Below, piece after piece: positions 20,731-28,834 of a DNA stretch of 64,000 bases (position 1 is its first letter; each line of letters begins with the position of its first letter). Under the pieces are notes generated by a model. It saw only the letters and a program-made list of their open reading frames with translations, ran no database searches and was not told the origin of the DNA. Where the stretch lies: the IMG/VR virus record IMGVR_UViG_3300042883_000874, positions 37,923-101,922 of that record. One strand, written 5' to 3'. Source of the stretch: a virus. Position numbers and translations under genes: made by a program.

Positions 20731-23079
20731 ATGAGCTGTGTAAATCCCAATGATTCTTTATTTAAGATTTTACTTAAAAAAGTTAAAAATCCTTTATTAG
20801 CTGAGATTGAGTTTGATAAACAGTCTGAAGGTGAACCTGTAAATAAAGCTGAGGCTTCTTATGATAAAGCTCTTATTAAAAATGCTGGCAATGATGTATC
20901 TAAAATATTTGAAAACTATCTTGCTCAATTTGGTATCACTGTAAAAGATATCAATGAAGTAAAAGATAAGTTAAATATTGATGAAGTAGGTTATGCTGAC
21001 ATTCTATCTAAGATTGCCTTTGTTAAAGACAGGAAAAACTTGCCAGAAATAGCTGGTGAATTCATTGCTTACATGATGAAACATAATGGTCTTGTAAAAG
21101 ACATTATATTAGACTTTGCAAAGAATGATGCTAAACTAAAGATAAAAAAGAGTGCTATATACTATGTAGCATCAGGTTTAGGTAAAAGTGTTTTGGCTAA
21201 AAAAAATCCTAACAAGTTTGTTGATATGGATGATTTATTATTTAAAGCTGTTAAGAATATAACAGGTTTAGATATGAATACTATGGATGCATCTATGGAG
21301 CTTAACAAAAATGAAGATGTTGGTAAAGAACTTGTAAAATTAATAGAAGCAGTAAGTGATACTAAAATTATATTAAGTCCTTTAAATGAGGCTAAAATTA
21401 AAAACTTAGGCTTAACATATAAGAAATTCTTTGTTCCTAGTGCAGAGAATATACCTAACATAATAAAAGGTATATCTGAAAGATCTACTAATCCTTATGA
21501 TATTGATGAAGAGTTATATAATGAGTTGTATGTAGATAGAGTATCTAAAAATAAAAATGTTTTTCAAGTTAATAACTATATTGAGAATGAGTTTGAAAAT
21601 TTAAGTACTGATACTCAAAACTTAGAAGAATTCTTAGATAGAGGTGATTATGTTACTACTAATAATTATAGTGATTTATTAAAAGATCAAGACTATTTTA
21701 AAAGAATAGGTATTCTAATTGCTAATGAACTACAAGGTAGATATGATATTTCAAATGATAAGTCATTAGTAAGTAAAATCAAGAAGATTATTAGTAAGTT
21801 CTTTGGGTTATTTAAGAAATCTGATGTTACTACTATTAATAAAAACATTGGTATTATTGTAGATAATGTAGTTAAGCAAAATAAAAACTTTATTACAGCA
21901 AGTATATATAAACCAGGAGCTGAAGGTAAGATTACCAAACCTGTATCCATTAAACAAGCTTTATTAAAAGATGAGTTTGGTAAAAAAATTATATATAAGC
22001 TTTCACAAAAAGGTTTTATTCTTACAGGATCTACAGCTTTATCAGAACAGGGTACTATATTAAGACCAAATGAGAACCCTTTACATGATATTGATTGGGT
22101 AAGCCCTTTCTCTAGAGAAGAGACAGATAAAATTTTTAAAGAAGTGTATCCTGATGCTATTTTTGTCAGAGACATTCAAGATGTAAAAGGAGGCTATACT
22201 ACTGATAGTTATTTAATAGCTCCAGAAGGTTATGAAATTAAAGGTTATGAGGCCAAAAAATATGGTGATAAAATTATTATAGATTCTTATAGTGTTGTAG
22301 ATAAAAAAACTGAGGAAACTGTAGGTACTTATGCTTTAGAGTTTGATGAGGTTAAGAATAAAATGGTTGAAAAGGAAAATGGTGTAACTGGTAAAGTTAT
22401 TGACTTTTTTAGCTATGAAGATTACCAAAAATCAAATAAAAATGAAGCCTTTGAATTTGTTACTTCTGATAAAGTTTCTATTAAATTAGCTAATTGGAAA
22501 GATATCTTTGCTGCTAAATTAAAATTTGCAAGATATAAAGACATATGGGATTATAACAGGTTTGTACCTAATGAGAATATTCAAGAGATAGATGAGGAGA
22601 TAAATGATTATATTACTAAAAAAGTTATTAAAAACTTTGGAATAGCAATTCCTGGTAAAGATAGTGAGCCTCTTGTTCCTAAAGCAGAAACTGATAAGTT
22701 TAATAATGCTGTTATGATGAACAATAATATATTACCATCTGAGTTTTTTACAGGTATAAATAATGTTCATAATTGGAAACTTAATAAGAAAAATCTATAT
22801 AATTTAGTAGATAAAGACACTAAAGAAATATACTTAAGAGATGTAAACCTTAAAACAGGTTATATGGAAGAAGGAGATGTTATAGTTACACCTATCAATG
22901 TTGCTGAACAAGCTGAGACAATAGATTCTGTAAACAATAGTATAGAAAAATATAGACTTGATGAAATTTTAGCTGAAAAAGGTTATGATGCAAATGATAT
23001 TATTAGTAATTTAGAGGCTGCAACAACCCAAGAAGAATTAAATAAGATTATTAACAAATTATTAAAACTGATATGCTAG
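20731..23079 (+). CDS. Virion protein with P-loop and nucleotidyltransferase fold
   Basis: 782 aa. A short P-loop, GLGKS (149-153), is followed by FVDMDDLL (163-170), the layout of small P-loop nucleoside or nucleotide kinases. A nucleotidyltransferase core follows: LTGSTAL (431-437), HDIDW with D453 and D455, and VIDFF with D558, then KLANWKDIFAAK, which fits the helical part of such folds. It starts one base after the giant polymerase ORF (MSC...) and its end overlaps the next ORF by 7 bases. Stop is TAG. It probably travels with the polymerase complex. The substrate of either domain cannot be told from sequence. Confidence 0.72.
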   Translation: MSCVNPNDSLFKILLKKVKNPLLAEIEFDKQSEGEPVNKAEASYDKALIKNAGNDVSKIFENYLAQFGITVKDINEVKDKLNIDEVGYADILSKIAFVKDRKNLPEIAGEFIAYMMKHNGLVKDIILDFAKNDAKLKIKKSAIYYVASGLGKSVLAKKNPNKFVDMDDLLFKAVKNITGLDMNTMDASMELNKNEDVGKELVKLIEAVSDTKIILSPLNEAKIKNLGLTYKKFFVPSAENIPNIIKGISERSTNPYDIDEELYNELYVDRVSKNKNVFQVNNYIENEFENLSTDTQNLEEFLDRGDYVTTNNYSDLLKDQDYFKRIGILIANELQGRYDISNDKSLVSKIKKIISKFFGLFKKSDVTTINKNIGIIVDNVVKQNKNFITASIYKPGAEGKITKPVSIKQALLKDEFGKKIIYKLSQKGFILTGSTALSEQGTILRPNENPLHDIDWVSPFSREETDKIFKEVYPDAIFVRDIQDVKGGYTTDSYLIAPEGYEIKGYEAKKYGDKIIIDSYSVVDKKTEETVGTYALEFDEVKNKMVEKENGVTGKVIDFFSYEDYQKSNKNEAFEFVTSDKVSIKLANWKDIFAAKLKFARYKDIWDYNRFVPNENIQEIDEEINDYITKKVIKNFGIAIPGKDSEPLVPKAETDKFNNAVMMNNNILPSEFFTGINNVHNWKLNKKNLYNLVDKDTKEIYLRDVNLKTGYMEEGDVIVTPINVAEQAETIDSVNNSIEKYRLDEILAEKGYDANDIISNLEAATTQEELNKIINKLLKLIC

Positions 23080-26000
23080 CCTGCCCAATTGAATCAAGTG
23101 ATGAGTGGAAAAAGACATTAGCTGATGCTAATGGTGATAGAGATGCTGCACTTATAGAATGGAGAAAACCTGATGGTTTTGGTTCAAAAGATGAGTTTAA
23201 CTTAGAAGTTGATGGAGAAACTTTTGAAACAGAAAGACCTGGGCCAACAGAACCTTTAGAGCCTGAAGTAAAACCTGATAAGTTTTCTAAATTAATAGAT
23301 GATATTAAAGTATATCTTACTACACAATACACTATCTTAACTAAAAAGAAGATTGCTGATCAACCTGAAAAGCAAGCTAGATTGCAAAAGGTTATTGATG
23401 ACTTTGCAGCTCTTGAAGGAGTTGAGTCTATAACAATGTTTATTGATGATGCTTATAAAAAATCCCAACTTGCTAAAGATAGATTTGCTAAGATTATTGC
23501 TAATGAAAAGAACTTAACAAGTAGAGAATTAATGCAAGAGTTATCTGCTATTAATGAATTTGCTAATGGTTATTCTATTCTTGATGAGATTAATAAACAA
23601 GATATTTTTGATTTCTTTAGTGAAAAGGTAGATCCTTCTATTCCAGAAGCACTACTTACTCCTGCTCAAAAACTTACAAGAGCTATTGAAATAAAAAATA
23701 ATATAAATCAACAATTTGTTGAAATTGGTAGACCTTTAATAGCTGAGTTTTTATTAGATTATAAATCAGAAAATATTGGAGAAGATATAATGCCTGAAGT
23801 AACTAAACTTCAAGAACAAATTAAAGCTATTGAAAATGATAGTTCTAAAAATGAAGCTGAAAAACTTAAAGCTATAGAACCTTTACAAAAAAGACTTGAT
23901 AAGTTTCAATCTTTTGTTCTTGATAAAGACTCAATGATAGAGCTTTTAAAAGAAGCTAGTTCTGATGAGAGTGTACTTTCTTACTTAATTGATCCTTTAA
24001 TTAGTTCTAAAGATGCTGCTTTAGGTTTATTTGCTAAAGCTATAAAGAGTCAACTTACTTATGCTAATGTAAAGAATGTTGAAACTAAAAATGAATGGGC
24101 TAAATACTTTTTAGATTATGCAGATTCTACTTCAATAAGCAGAAACAATGTAGCAGAATTTAATGAAGGTATTTATGAGTATGTAGAAGAAAGTTATACA
24201 GATAGTGTAACAGGAGAAATTGTTACTAAAAGAATTCCTCATTTTGTACAAAAATATGACATGACTGCTTATAATAAAGCAGCAAAAGCTGAACAAAAAA
24301 GAAGAGGTTTAGCTCCTGTTTTAAGTGCAAATCCTACAGAATATGAGCAAAAGAAACTTGATAAGTATAATGAAGGACTTGGTAAATGGTATTCTGAAAA
24401 TAAACAATCTAAACCTATTGAAGAGATAGAAGCTATTATTGCTAGTAAGAAAAAAGAACTAGAAAAAAACTTAATTAGTCAAAAAGAATATGATGACTGG
24501 TATAGTTCTAGAGTTTTTAAAACTAAAAATGGTACTATTCAATATAGGTGGGAAATGACTCAGCCATCAGAAAAGTATCTTAATCCAAAATGGTCAGCTC
24601 TTTATGATATAAATGGTAAACCTATTGGAGAAAAAGGAAAACTACATCAGTTTTATTTAAAAACTTACTTTGAAGCTCAAGAACTTCTTCCTGAATCACA
24701 AAAATTAGGATACAGATTACCTGATGTTCCTAAAGAAGATTATGAAAGAGTTTTATCTAATGGTCTTATTGATACAGTTACTGAGAACTTTAAAGATGCT
24801 ACACAAATTAGAGCTCAAGATTCACAACAATATGGTACAGCTAATGCATCAAACTTAGGTGTTAAGTTTATACCTGTTCATTATACTCAAAAAAGTTTAG
24901 CTCCTGAAGATATAAGTCTTGATTTAGGTAAATCTGTATTATTATTTAGTGCAATGTCTAATAGATTTCATGCTTTAAATGAAGTAAATGCTGAGATATC
25001 TTTGTTTAAAACAGTTGTTGGAGCTAGAACTGTTGCTGAAACTAACAGCAAAGGAGAGCCTATAATGAATCAAATTGCTAATAAGCAAAACATTGTAAGA
25101 TTTCTTAAAAAAAATGGAGAAAGTTATTCTCAAAAACATGTTGATGACTTTATTGATATGATTGTATATGGAGAAACACAAGCAGCTGAAGAGTTATTTG
25201 GTTTATCTATGAGTAAAATTACAAATACAGCCAGTGGTATATCTGCAGTAACATCTCTTTCATTAGATGCATTAAAGGGTATGGCCAATAACTTACAAGG
25301 TAATATCCAAATGATTATTGAAGCTAACTCTGGACAGTTTTTTGCTAAGTCTAATTTAGCTAATGGTAAAGGTTTTTATTGGAAATCTGTACCTTCTATG
25401 CTTGCTGACTTTGGTCAACCAACTCCTACTAGTTTATTAGGACAACTTGCTGAATTTTATGATGCCATACAAGGAGAATTTATTGATCAGTATGGTAAAA
25501 AAGTAACAGGAACTGCAGCTTTAAGATTAATGAGTATAGATACTATATTCTTTAACCAATCTTTTGCTGAACATGAAATTCAAGTATCAGGTATGTGTGC
25601 TTTAATGGATGCTACAATGGTTACTGATAAAAATACAGGAGAAGTAATAAGTCTTTTACAAGCTCATATTCTCTATGGAGCATATGGTGTTGCAGAAAAT
25701 ACTAACTTCTCTGAGAAAAAAAGACAAAACTTTCAAAATACTTTACATGCTTTAAATAAAAGAATGCATGGTGTCTATAATGAGTTTGATAAAGGTACAT
25801 CTCAAAAATATTCTGTAAGTAGATTAGCTATAATGTATAGAAAGCATTTAGTACCAGGATACCGTAGAAGATTTAATGACTTAGCAATGGATCAAGAACT
25901 TGGTACATTTACTGAAGGTTACTATAGAACTTTTTGGGATTTATTTTTCAAAGATTTAGTAACTTTTAAATGGAACATGATTGAAGGGTGGTCTACATAT

Positions 26001-26441
26001 ACTCCTTTTCAAAAAGCTCAGATGAAAAGAGTTATAGCTGAACTTGCAACAATTGTAACTACTACAGCTTTAATAGCAATACTTACTTCTATGGGAGATG
26101 ATGATGATGAATTAAAAGACAATTATGCTTATAACTTTGCTTTGTATGAGTTAGTAAGGATGAAGAGTGAAACATCTTCTTATATATCGCCTCCTGATGC
26201 ATATAGAGTTGTTAGATCTCCAACAGCAATGACTAGTACTCTAGAAAGAGTTATTAAATTTACTAATCAGTTTTTCTTAACTTGGGATCCAGATGAGTTA
26301 GACTTTAAGAGAAAATCTGGAGTATGGGATAAAGGTGATAATAAGTCATGGGCATACTTCTTGAAGATGATGGGTTACTCTGGATATAATCTTAAACCAG
26401 AAGAAGCTGTTGAATCATTCCAAGGTACATTAAAAAAATAA
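23073..26441 (+). CDS. Large virion protein, 1122 aa, with C-terminal membrane segment
   Basis: Last giant ORF of the late operon; its ATG overlaps the preceding stop (ATGCTAG). Mostly charged and helical, with several K/E-rich stretches (about residues 230-280 and 430-480), then a Ser/Gly-rich middle. One hydrophobic helix near residues 987-1008 (ATIVTTTALIAIL) is followed at once by an acidic DDDDE run. A single membrane helix in a packaged protein fits a role in DNA or protein passage through the envelope, but this is inference. No catalytic motif seen. The N-terminus MLACP shares a near-terminal Cys with the neighbouring ORFs. Confidence 0.7.
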   Translation: MLACPIESSDEWKKTLADANGDRDAALIEWRKPDGFGSKDEFNLEVDGETFETERPGPTEPLEPEVKPDKFSKLIDDIKVYLTTQYTILTKKKIADQPEKQARLQKVIDDFAALEGVESITMFIDDAYKKSQLAKDRFAKIIANEKNLTSRELMQELSAINEFANGYSILDEINKQDIFDFFSEKVDPSIPEALLTPAQKLTRAIEIKNNINQQFVEIGRPLIAEFLLDYKSENIGEDIMPEVTKLQEQIKAIENDSSKNEAEKLKAIEPLQKRLDKFQSFVLDKDSMIELLKEASSDESVLSYLIDPLISSKDAALGLFAKAIKSQLTYANVKNVETKNEWAKYFLDYADSTSISRNNVAEFNEGIYEYVEESYTDSVTGEIVTKRIPHFVQKYDMTAYNKAAKAEQKRRGLAPVLSANPTEYEQKKLDKYNEGLGKWYSENKQSKPIEEIEAIIASKKKELEKNLISQKEYDDWYSSRVFKTKNGTIQYRWEMTQPSEKYLNPKWSALYDINGKPIGEKGKLHQFYLKTYFEAQELLPESQKLGYRLPDVPKEDYERVLSNGLIDTVTENFKDATQIRAQDSQQYGTANASNLGVKFIPVHYTQKSLAPEDISLDLGKSVLLFSAMSNRFHALNEVNAEISLFKTVVGARTVAETNSKGEPIMNQIANKQNIVRFLKKNGESYSQKHVDDFIDMIVYGETQAAEELFGLSMSKITNTASGISAVTSLSLDALKGMANNLQGNIQMIIEANSGQFFAKSNLANGKGFYWKSVPSMLADFGQPTPTSLLGQLAEFYDAIQGEFIDQYGKKVTGTAALRLMSIDTIFFNQSFAEHEIQVSGMCALMDATMVTDKNTGEVISLLQAHILYGAYGVAENTNFSEKKRQNFQNTLHALNKRMHGVYNEFDKGTSQKYSVSRLAIMYRKHLVPGYRRRFNDLAMDQELGTFTEGYYRTFWDLFFKDLVTFKWNMIEGWSTYTPFQKAQMKRVIAELATIVTTTALIAILTSMGDDDDELKDNYAYNFALYELVRMKSETSSYISPPDAYRVVRSPTAMTSTLERVIKFTNQFFLTWDPDELDFKRKSGVWDKGDNKSWAYFLKMMGYSGYNLKPEEAVESFQGTLKK

Positions 26442-26453
26442 ACTTATATAACA

Positions 26454-26588
26454 ATGGCAAAAGTACAAGTATCAATGACAATGGCTGCTAAGCCAAAGAT
26501 TACTAGAAAAGGAGTAGTAGCTAAAAGCAAAACTTCTAAGAATAAAAACAGTAAGAACTACAAAAAACCTAATGTAGGTCAGGGATAA
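26454..26588 (+). CDS. Small basic peptide, 44 aa
   Basis: A 44-aa Lys/Ser-rich ORF (MAKVQVSMTMAAKPKITRKG... ending KKPNVGQG) begins 12 bases after the 1122-aa gene and ends just at the terminator, so it is the last gene of the late operon. From memory, similar short basic peptides with a SKNYKK-x-GQG ending occur in crAss-like and other Bacteroidota phages. No function is known; nucleic-acid binding is a guess from charge. Confidence 0.7.
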   Translation: MAKVQVSMTMAAKPKITRKGVVAKSKTSKNKNSKNYKKPNVGQG

Positions 26589-26620
26589 AAAAAAATAGGC
26601 TACCCCGAAGGATAGCCTGT
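26587..26620 (-). terminator. Terminator between facing operons
   Basis: AGGCTA (26597-26602) pairs with TAGCCT (26613-26618). On the - strand the stem is followed by nine Ts; on the + strand by GTATTTTATTT. It can end both the rightward late operon and the leftward early block, which converge here. Confidence 0.85.
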
Positions 26621-26623
26621 ATT

Positions 26624-27007
26624 TTATTTGTTTAGTATTCTTGCAATGTTAGGTGGGAAGTACTTGTTACTTTTCATGATTTTTCCATCTTCTCTGAATA
26701 ATGGTTCACCATTCTCATCAAGTTTGGACATGTTAGATTCTTGTATTTCATTAAATACATCTTCAATTATGTTTTGCATACCATGCTTCAGTATTGTACC
26801 ACAAAGGATATATAACTGATCCCCTAAAGCATCAGCTATTTCTATCATATCTTTTTGTTTACAAGCTTCTAAATACTCTTCATTCTCTTCAGCCATAAGT
26901 GTATGTCTTAATAAGAAATCATTTTCTGGTAATAACTGAGGTTCAGTACCATCTTTTTGTTTGAATACTCTGTGGAATGTAGCCACCTTGTTTAATTGCT
27001 CTTGCAT
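26624..27007 (-). CDS. MazG-like nucleotide pyrophosphohydrolase
   Basis: 127 aa of the all-alpha NTP pyrophosphohydrolase superfamily (MazG/PRA-PH). The metal-binding pattern is visible as EENEEYLEA (E40, E41, E44) and IEIADALGDQLY (E56, D59, D63). It hydrolyses NTPs or dNTPs to monophosphates and pyrophosphate; phages use such enzymes in pool control or to lower host alarmones. Its start lies 2 bases after the dNMP kinase stop, so the two are likely co-translated. Last gene of the leftward block. Confidence 0.85.
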   Translation of the reverse strand: MQEQLNKVATFHRVFKQKDGTEPQLLPENDFLLRHTLMAEENEEYLEACKQKDMIEIADALGDQLYILCGTILKHGMQNIIEDVFNEIQESNMSKLDENGEPLFREDGKIMKSNKYFPPNIARILNK

Positions 27008-27008
27008 A

Positions 27009-27659
27009 TTATATTATTTGATTTTGGGTTAATATTTCTCTTACTTTAGTTATCAAATCTGACATACTACCATTGTTGTCTATCACATAATCAAAGTTAT
27101 GATCATCAAGAGCTGTTTCTGAGGGGTGTGGTACTCCTATACCATGATGTACTCTTATATTTTCAGAAATTTGTTTAAATCTTTGTATTCTAATAGTAAT
27201 ACCATTTCTAGATTTTACAGCATCAAACTCATTAGGGAATCTCATGTCTGTAATAATCCAATTTTGGTTAGTATAATCAGCATATAAAGCATTGACCCAT
27301 ACATTTTCATGTAAACCATTTCTCATAGCTTCTGTACCAAGTTTTTGAAGTAACTCTCTATAAGTCATTCCCCAATCAGAACCTATTTGTAATTTCTTAA
27401 ACTCTTGATCTTCAAGTTGTTCTAAAGTACATCCAGTTAATATACAAGCAATCTCTTTGAGTTTGCCTGCATATTTTTTTATTTCCCAATGTTTGTGGTT
27501 AAATGGATAACCTGCAGTTTTTAAGTTTACCCATTCCTCAAAAGACATATTAGTAGATAAACCTTGACTATTTGCAGCTTTAAACCAATCAAGATACTGT
27601 ATAATTAAACCTACAGTGTCTTTTCCTGAGCCTATGCGGCCTGAAATAGCCAAAATCAT
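27009..27659 (-). CDS. Deoxynucleoside monophosphate kinase
   Basis: 216 aa. Walker A is GRIGSGKDT (G7-T15) at the N-terminus, as in T4 gp1-type dNMP kinases, and WGMTYRELLQKLGTEAMR plus WIITDMRFPNEFDAV match that family. It would phosphorylate dNMPs for phage DNA synthesis, in step with the pyrophosphohydrolase just downstream. Its ATG overlaps the stop of the inserted GIY-YIG gene by 4 bases. Confidence 0.88.
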   Translation of the reverse strand: MILAISGRIGSGKDTVGLIIQYLDWFKAANSQGLSTNMSFEEWVNLKTAGYPFNHKHWEIKKYAGKLKEIACILTGCTLEQLEDQEFKKLQIGSDWGMTYRELLQKLGTEAMRNGLHENVWVNALYADYTNQNWIITDMRFPNEFDAVKSRNGITIRIQRFKQISENIRVHHGIGVPHPSETALDDHNFDYVIDNNGSMSDLITKVREILTQNQII

Positions 27660-28360
27660 TGTAATATATTTTTATAAGTCCAATAAAACCCACCAGAAGA
27701 TTTTGAAACCTCTCTAGCACATTGCCCTATACCTTCTACATTTATGTTTAAGGTAGATCCTGCTTCTTTAGCAGTATTCCATTTTTTTATCATAATTGTT
27801 TTTTCTTTATTAAATTGATATACATTTTTATCAGGTTTAAGTTTAAATCCTTTTATTCCATTATTCCAAGGTATAAATCCTTTTTTAAAAACAGTTTTTG
27901 TCAGATTTTTAGATCTATATATACTAGCACATTTTTTAGAACAGGTTATTTTACGAGCAGTAACACATGATGAAAAAGATTCATTACATGTAATACATAT
28001 TTTCTTATTACCTATACCTGTATTCCAAGGAATTTGCCCTTTTTTAAAAGAAGTTTGATTACCTGTTTCAAGACCATCTCCTCCAAGTGTATGATTGCAA
28101 AGAGTAAATCCCCAAACTTTAAACTGAGAAATCCAGTATTTTTCCCAAAACTTCCAATCAGAATCTACCTCATCAATTATTTCAAAGAGGGGTCTTAATT
28201 TTTGAGTTTTTAATAAATTAATCCAGTTTCTTTTATGAGTACCTTTATCTCTAGCAATATTGCTATGATTATGTTTTCTCTGTTTAGGGTTTACAGTTTT
28301 ACCTACATACCGTACTTCATTAGTAATAGGATGAGATAATGTATAAATATATGTTTTCAT
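27656..28360 (-). CDS. GIY-YIG homing endonuclease with NUMOD motifs
   Basis: Start chosen at 28360 (MKTYIYTL) because a promoter box lies 4 bases upstream; the frame stays open to 28402. 234 aa: GIY-YIG core (YIYTL...RYVGKT, then R/H and E in the helix KFWEKYWI), a Cys-rich knuckle (CITC...CSKKC), two FKKG-x-IPWN repeats of the NUMOD3 kind, and a C-terminal NUMOD1-like helix-turn-helix (VYQFNK...WNTAKEAGSTL...GFYWTY). A mobile selfish gene inserted between the dNMP kinase and a small phage gene, with its own promoter. Confidence 0.93.
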   Translation of the reverse strand: MKTYIYTLSHPITNEVRYVGKTVNPKQRKHNHSNIARDKGTHKRNWINLLKTQKLRPLFEIIDEVDSDWKFWEKYWISQFKVWGFTLCNHTLGGDGLETGNQTSFKKGQIPWNTGIGNKKICITCNESFSSCVTARKITCSKKCASIYRSKNLTKTVFKKGFIPWNNGIKGFKLKPDKNVYQFNKEKTIMIKKWNTAKEAGSTLNINVEGIGQCAREVSKSSGGFYWTYKNILQ

Positions 28361-28364
28361 GATA

Positions 28365-28396
28365 CAAATATACATTATCTTTTTCTTATATACAAA
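28365..28396 (-). promoter_or_regulatory. Promoter of the GIY-YIG gene, leaderless type
   Basis: TATATTTG (28372-28365) with TTTG (28396-28393) 20 nt upstream, matching the Bacteroidota -33/-7 consensus. Only 4 nt separate the box from the ATG at 28360, so the transcript should start at or next to the start codon. Confidence 0.65.
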
Positions 28397-28432
28397 TGCC
28401 ACTTCCCAGTTTACCAGATATACCTATAATCA

Positions 28433-28654
28433 TTAGTTTATAGTTTTAGCTTTGATTAAACCTTCATTAATTAAATCTGTAGCTGTTCTTCCAAACCAGC
28501 CTTGTAATTTCCATGCTAAACCTGTGTCAACTAAGTGTTGCCAAGCTTTTAGCATGTCTTCTTGAGAGTCACACTCAAGAAAACCTTCAGCAATTCCTAC
28601 TGCTGTAAAATCATCAAATGTTTCTTCACTTGTTTGTGCATTAAGTGTTTTCAT
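28433..28654 (-). CDS. Small phage protein with GLAWKLQG-GRTA motif
   Basis: 73 aa. The motif GLAWKLQGWFGRTATDLINEG is that of a widespread short phage family of unknown function. It is probably the operon neighbour from which the GIY-YIG gene separated the dNMP kinase. The leader is A-rich (AAAAAAATAT before ATG). No membrane or catalytic features. Confidence 0.8.
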   Translation of the reverse strand: MKTLNAQTSEETFDDFTAVGIAEGFLECDSQEDMLKAWQHLVDTGLAWKLQGWFGRTATDLINEGLIKAKTIN

Positions 28655-28663
28655 ATATTTTTT

Positions 28664-28834
28664 TTATTTTTTTTGTTTTTCTTGAGCTTCTTCCTTTTCT
28701 ATTATCTTGATTAAATCTTCAAGATCAAGTTGGGCTCCTACTTTGAATTGTACTTCTGTAGGTTTTATACCTGTAACCTTATTATGCTCATTCTCTTGTG
28801 CACTAAATAAGTTTTCTGTGGTGTTATCTGCCAT
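28664..28834 (-). CDS. Hypothetical protein, 56 aa
   Basis: Starts on the last base of the polymerase stop (TAATG), a coupling arrangement, and ends in a Lys/Glu/Gln-rich tail (EKEEAQEKQKK). Acidic N-terminal half, one predicted helix. No recognised family. The tight coupling to the DNA polymerase supports a real gene. Confidence 0.65.
   Translation of the reverse strand: MADNTTENLFSAQENEHNKVTGIKPTEVQFKVGAQLDLEDLIKIIEKEEAQEKQKK

Noticed and set aside
23073-23079. TAG recoding (alternative genetic code)
   Set aside because: Reading TAG as Gln only adds a short tail to the 782-aa protein, and other genes end normally under the standard code.
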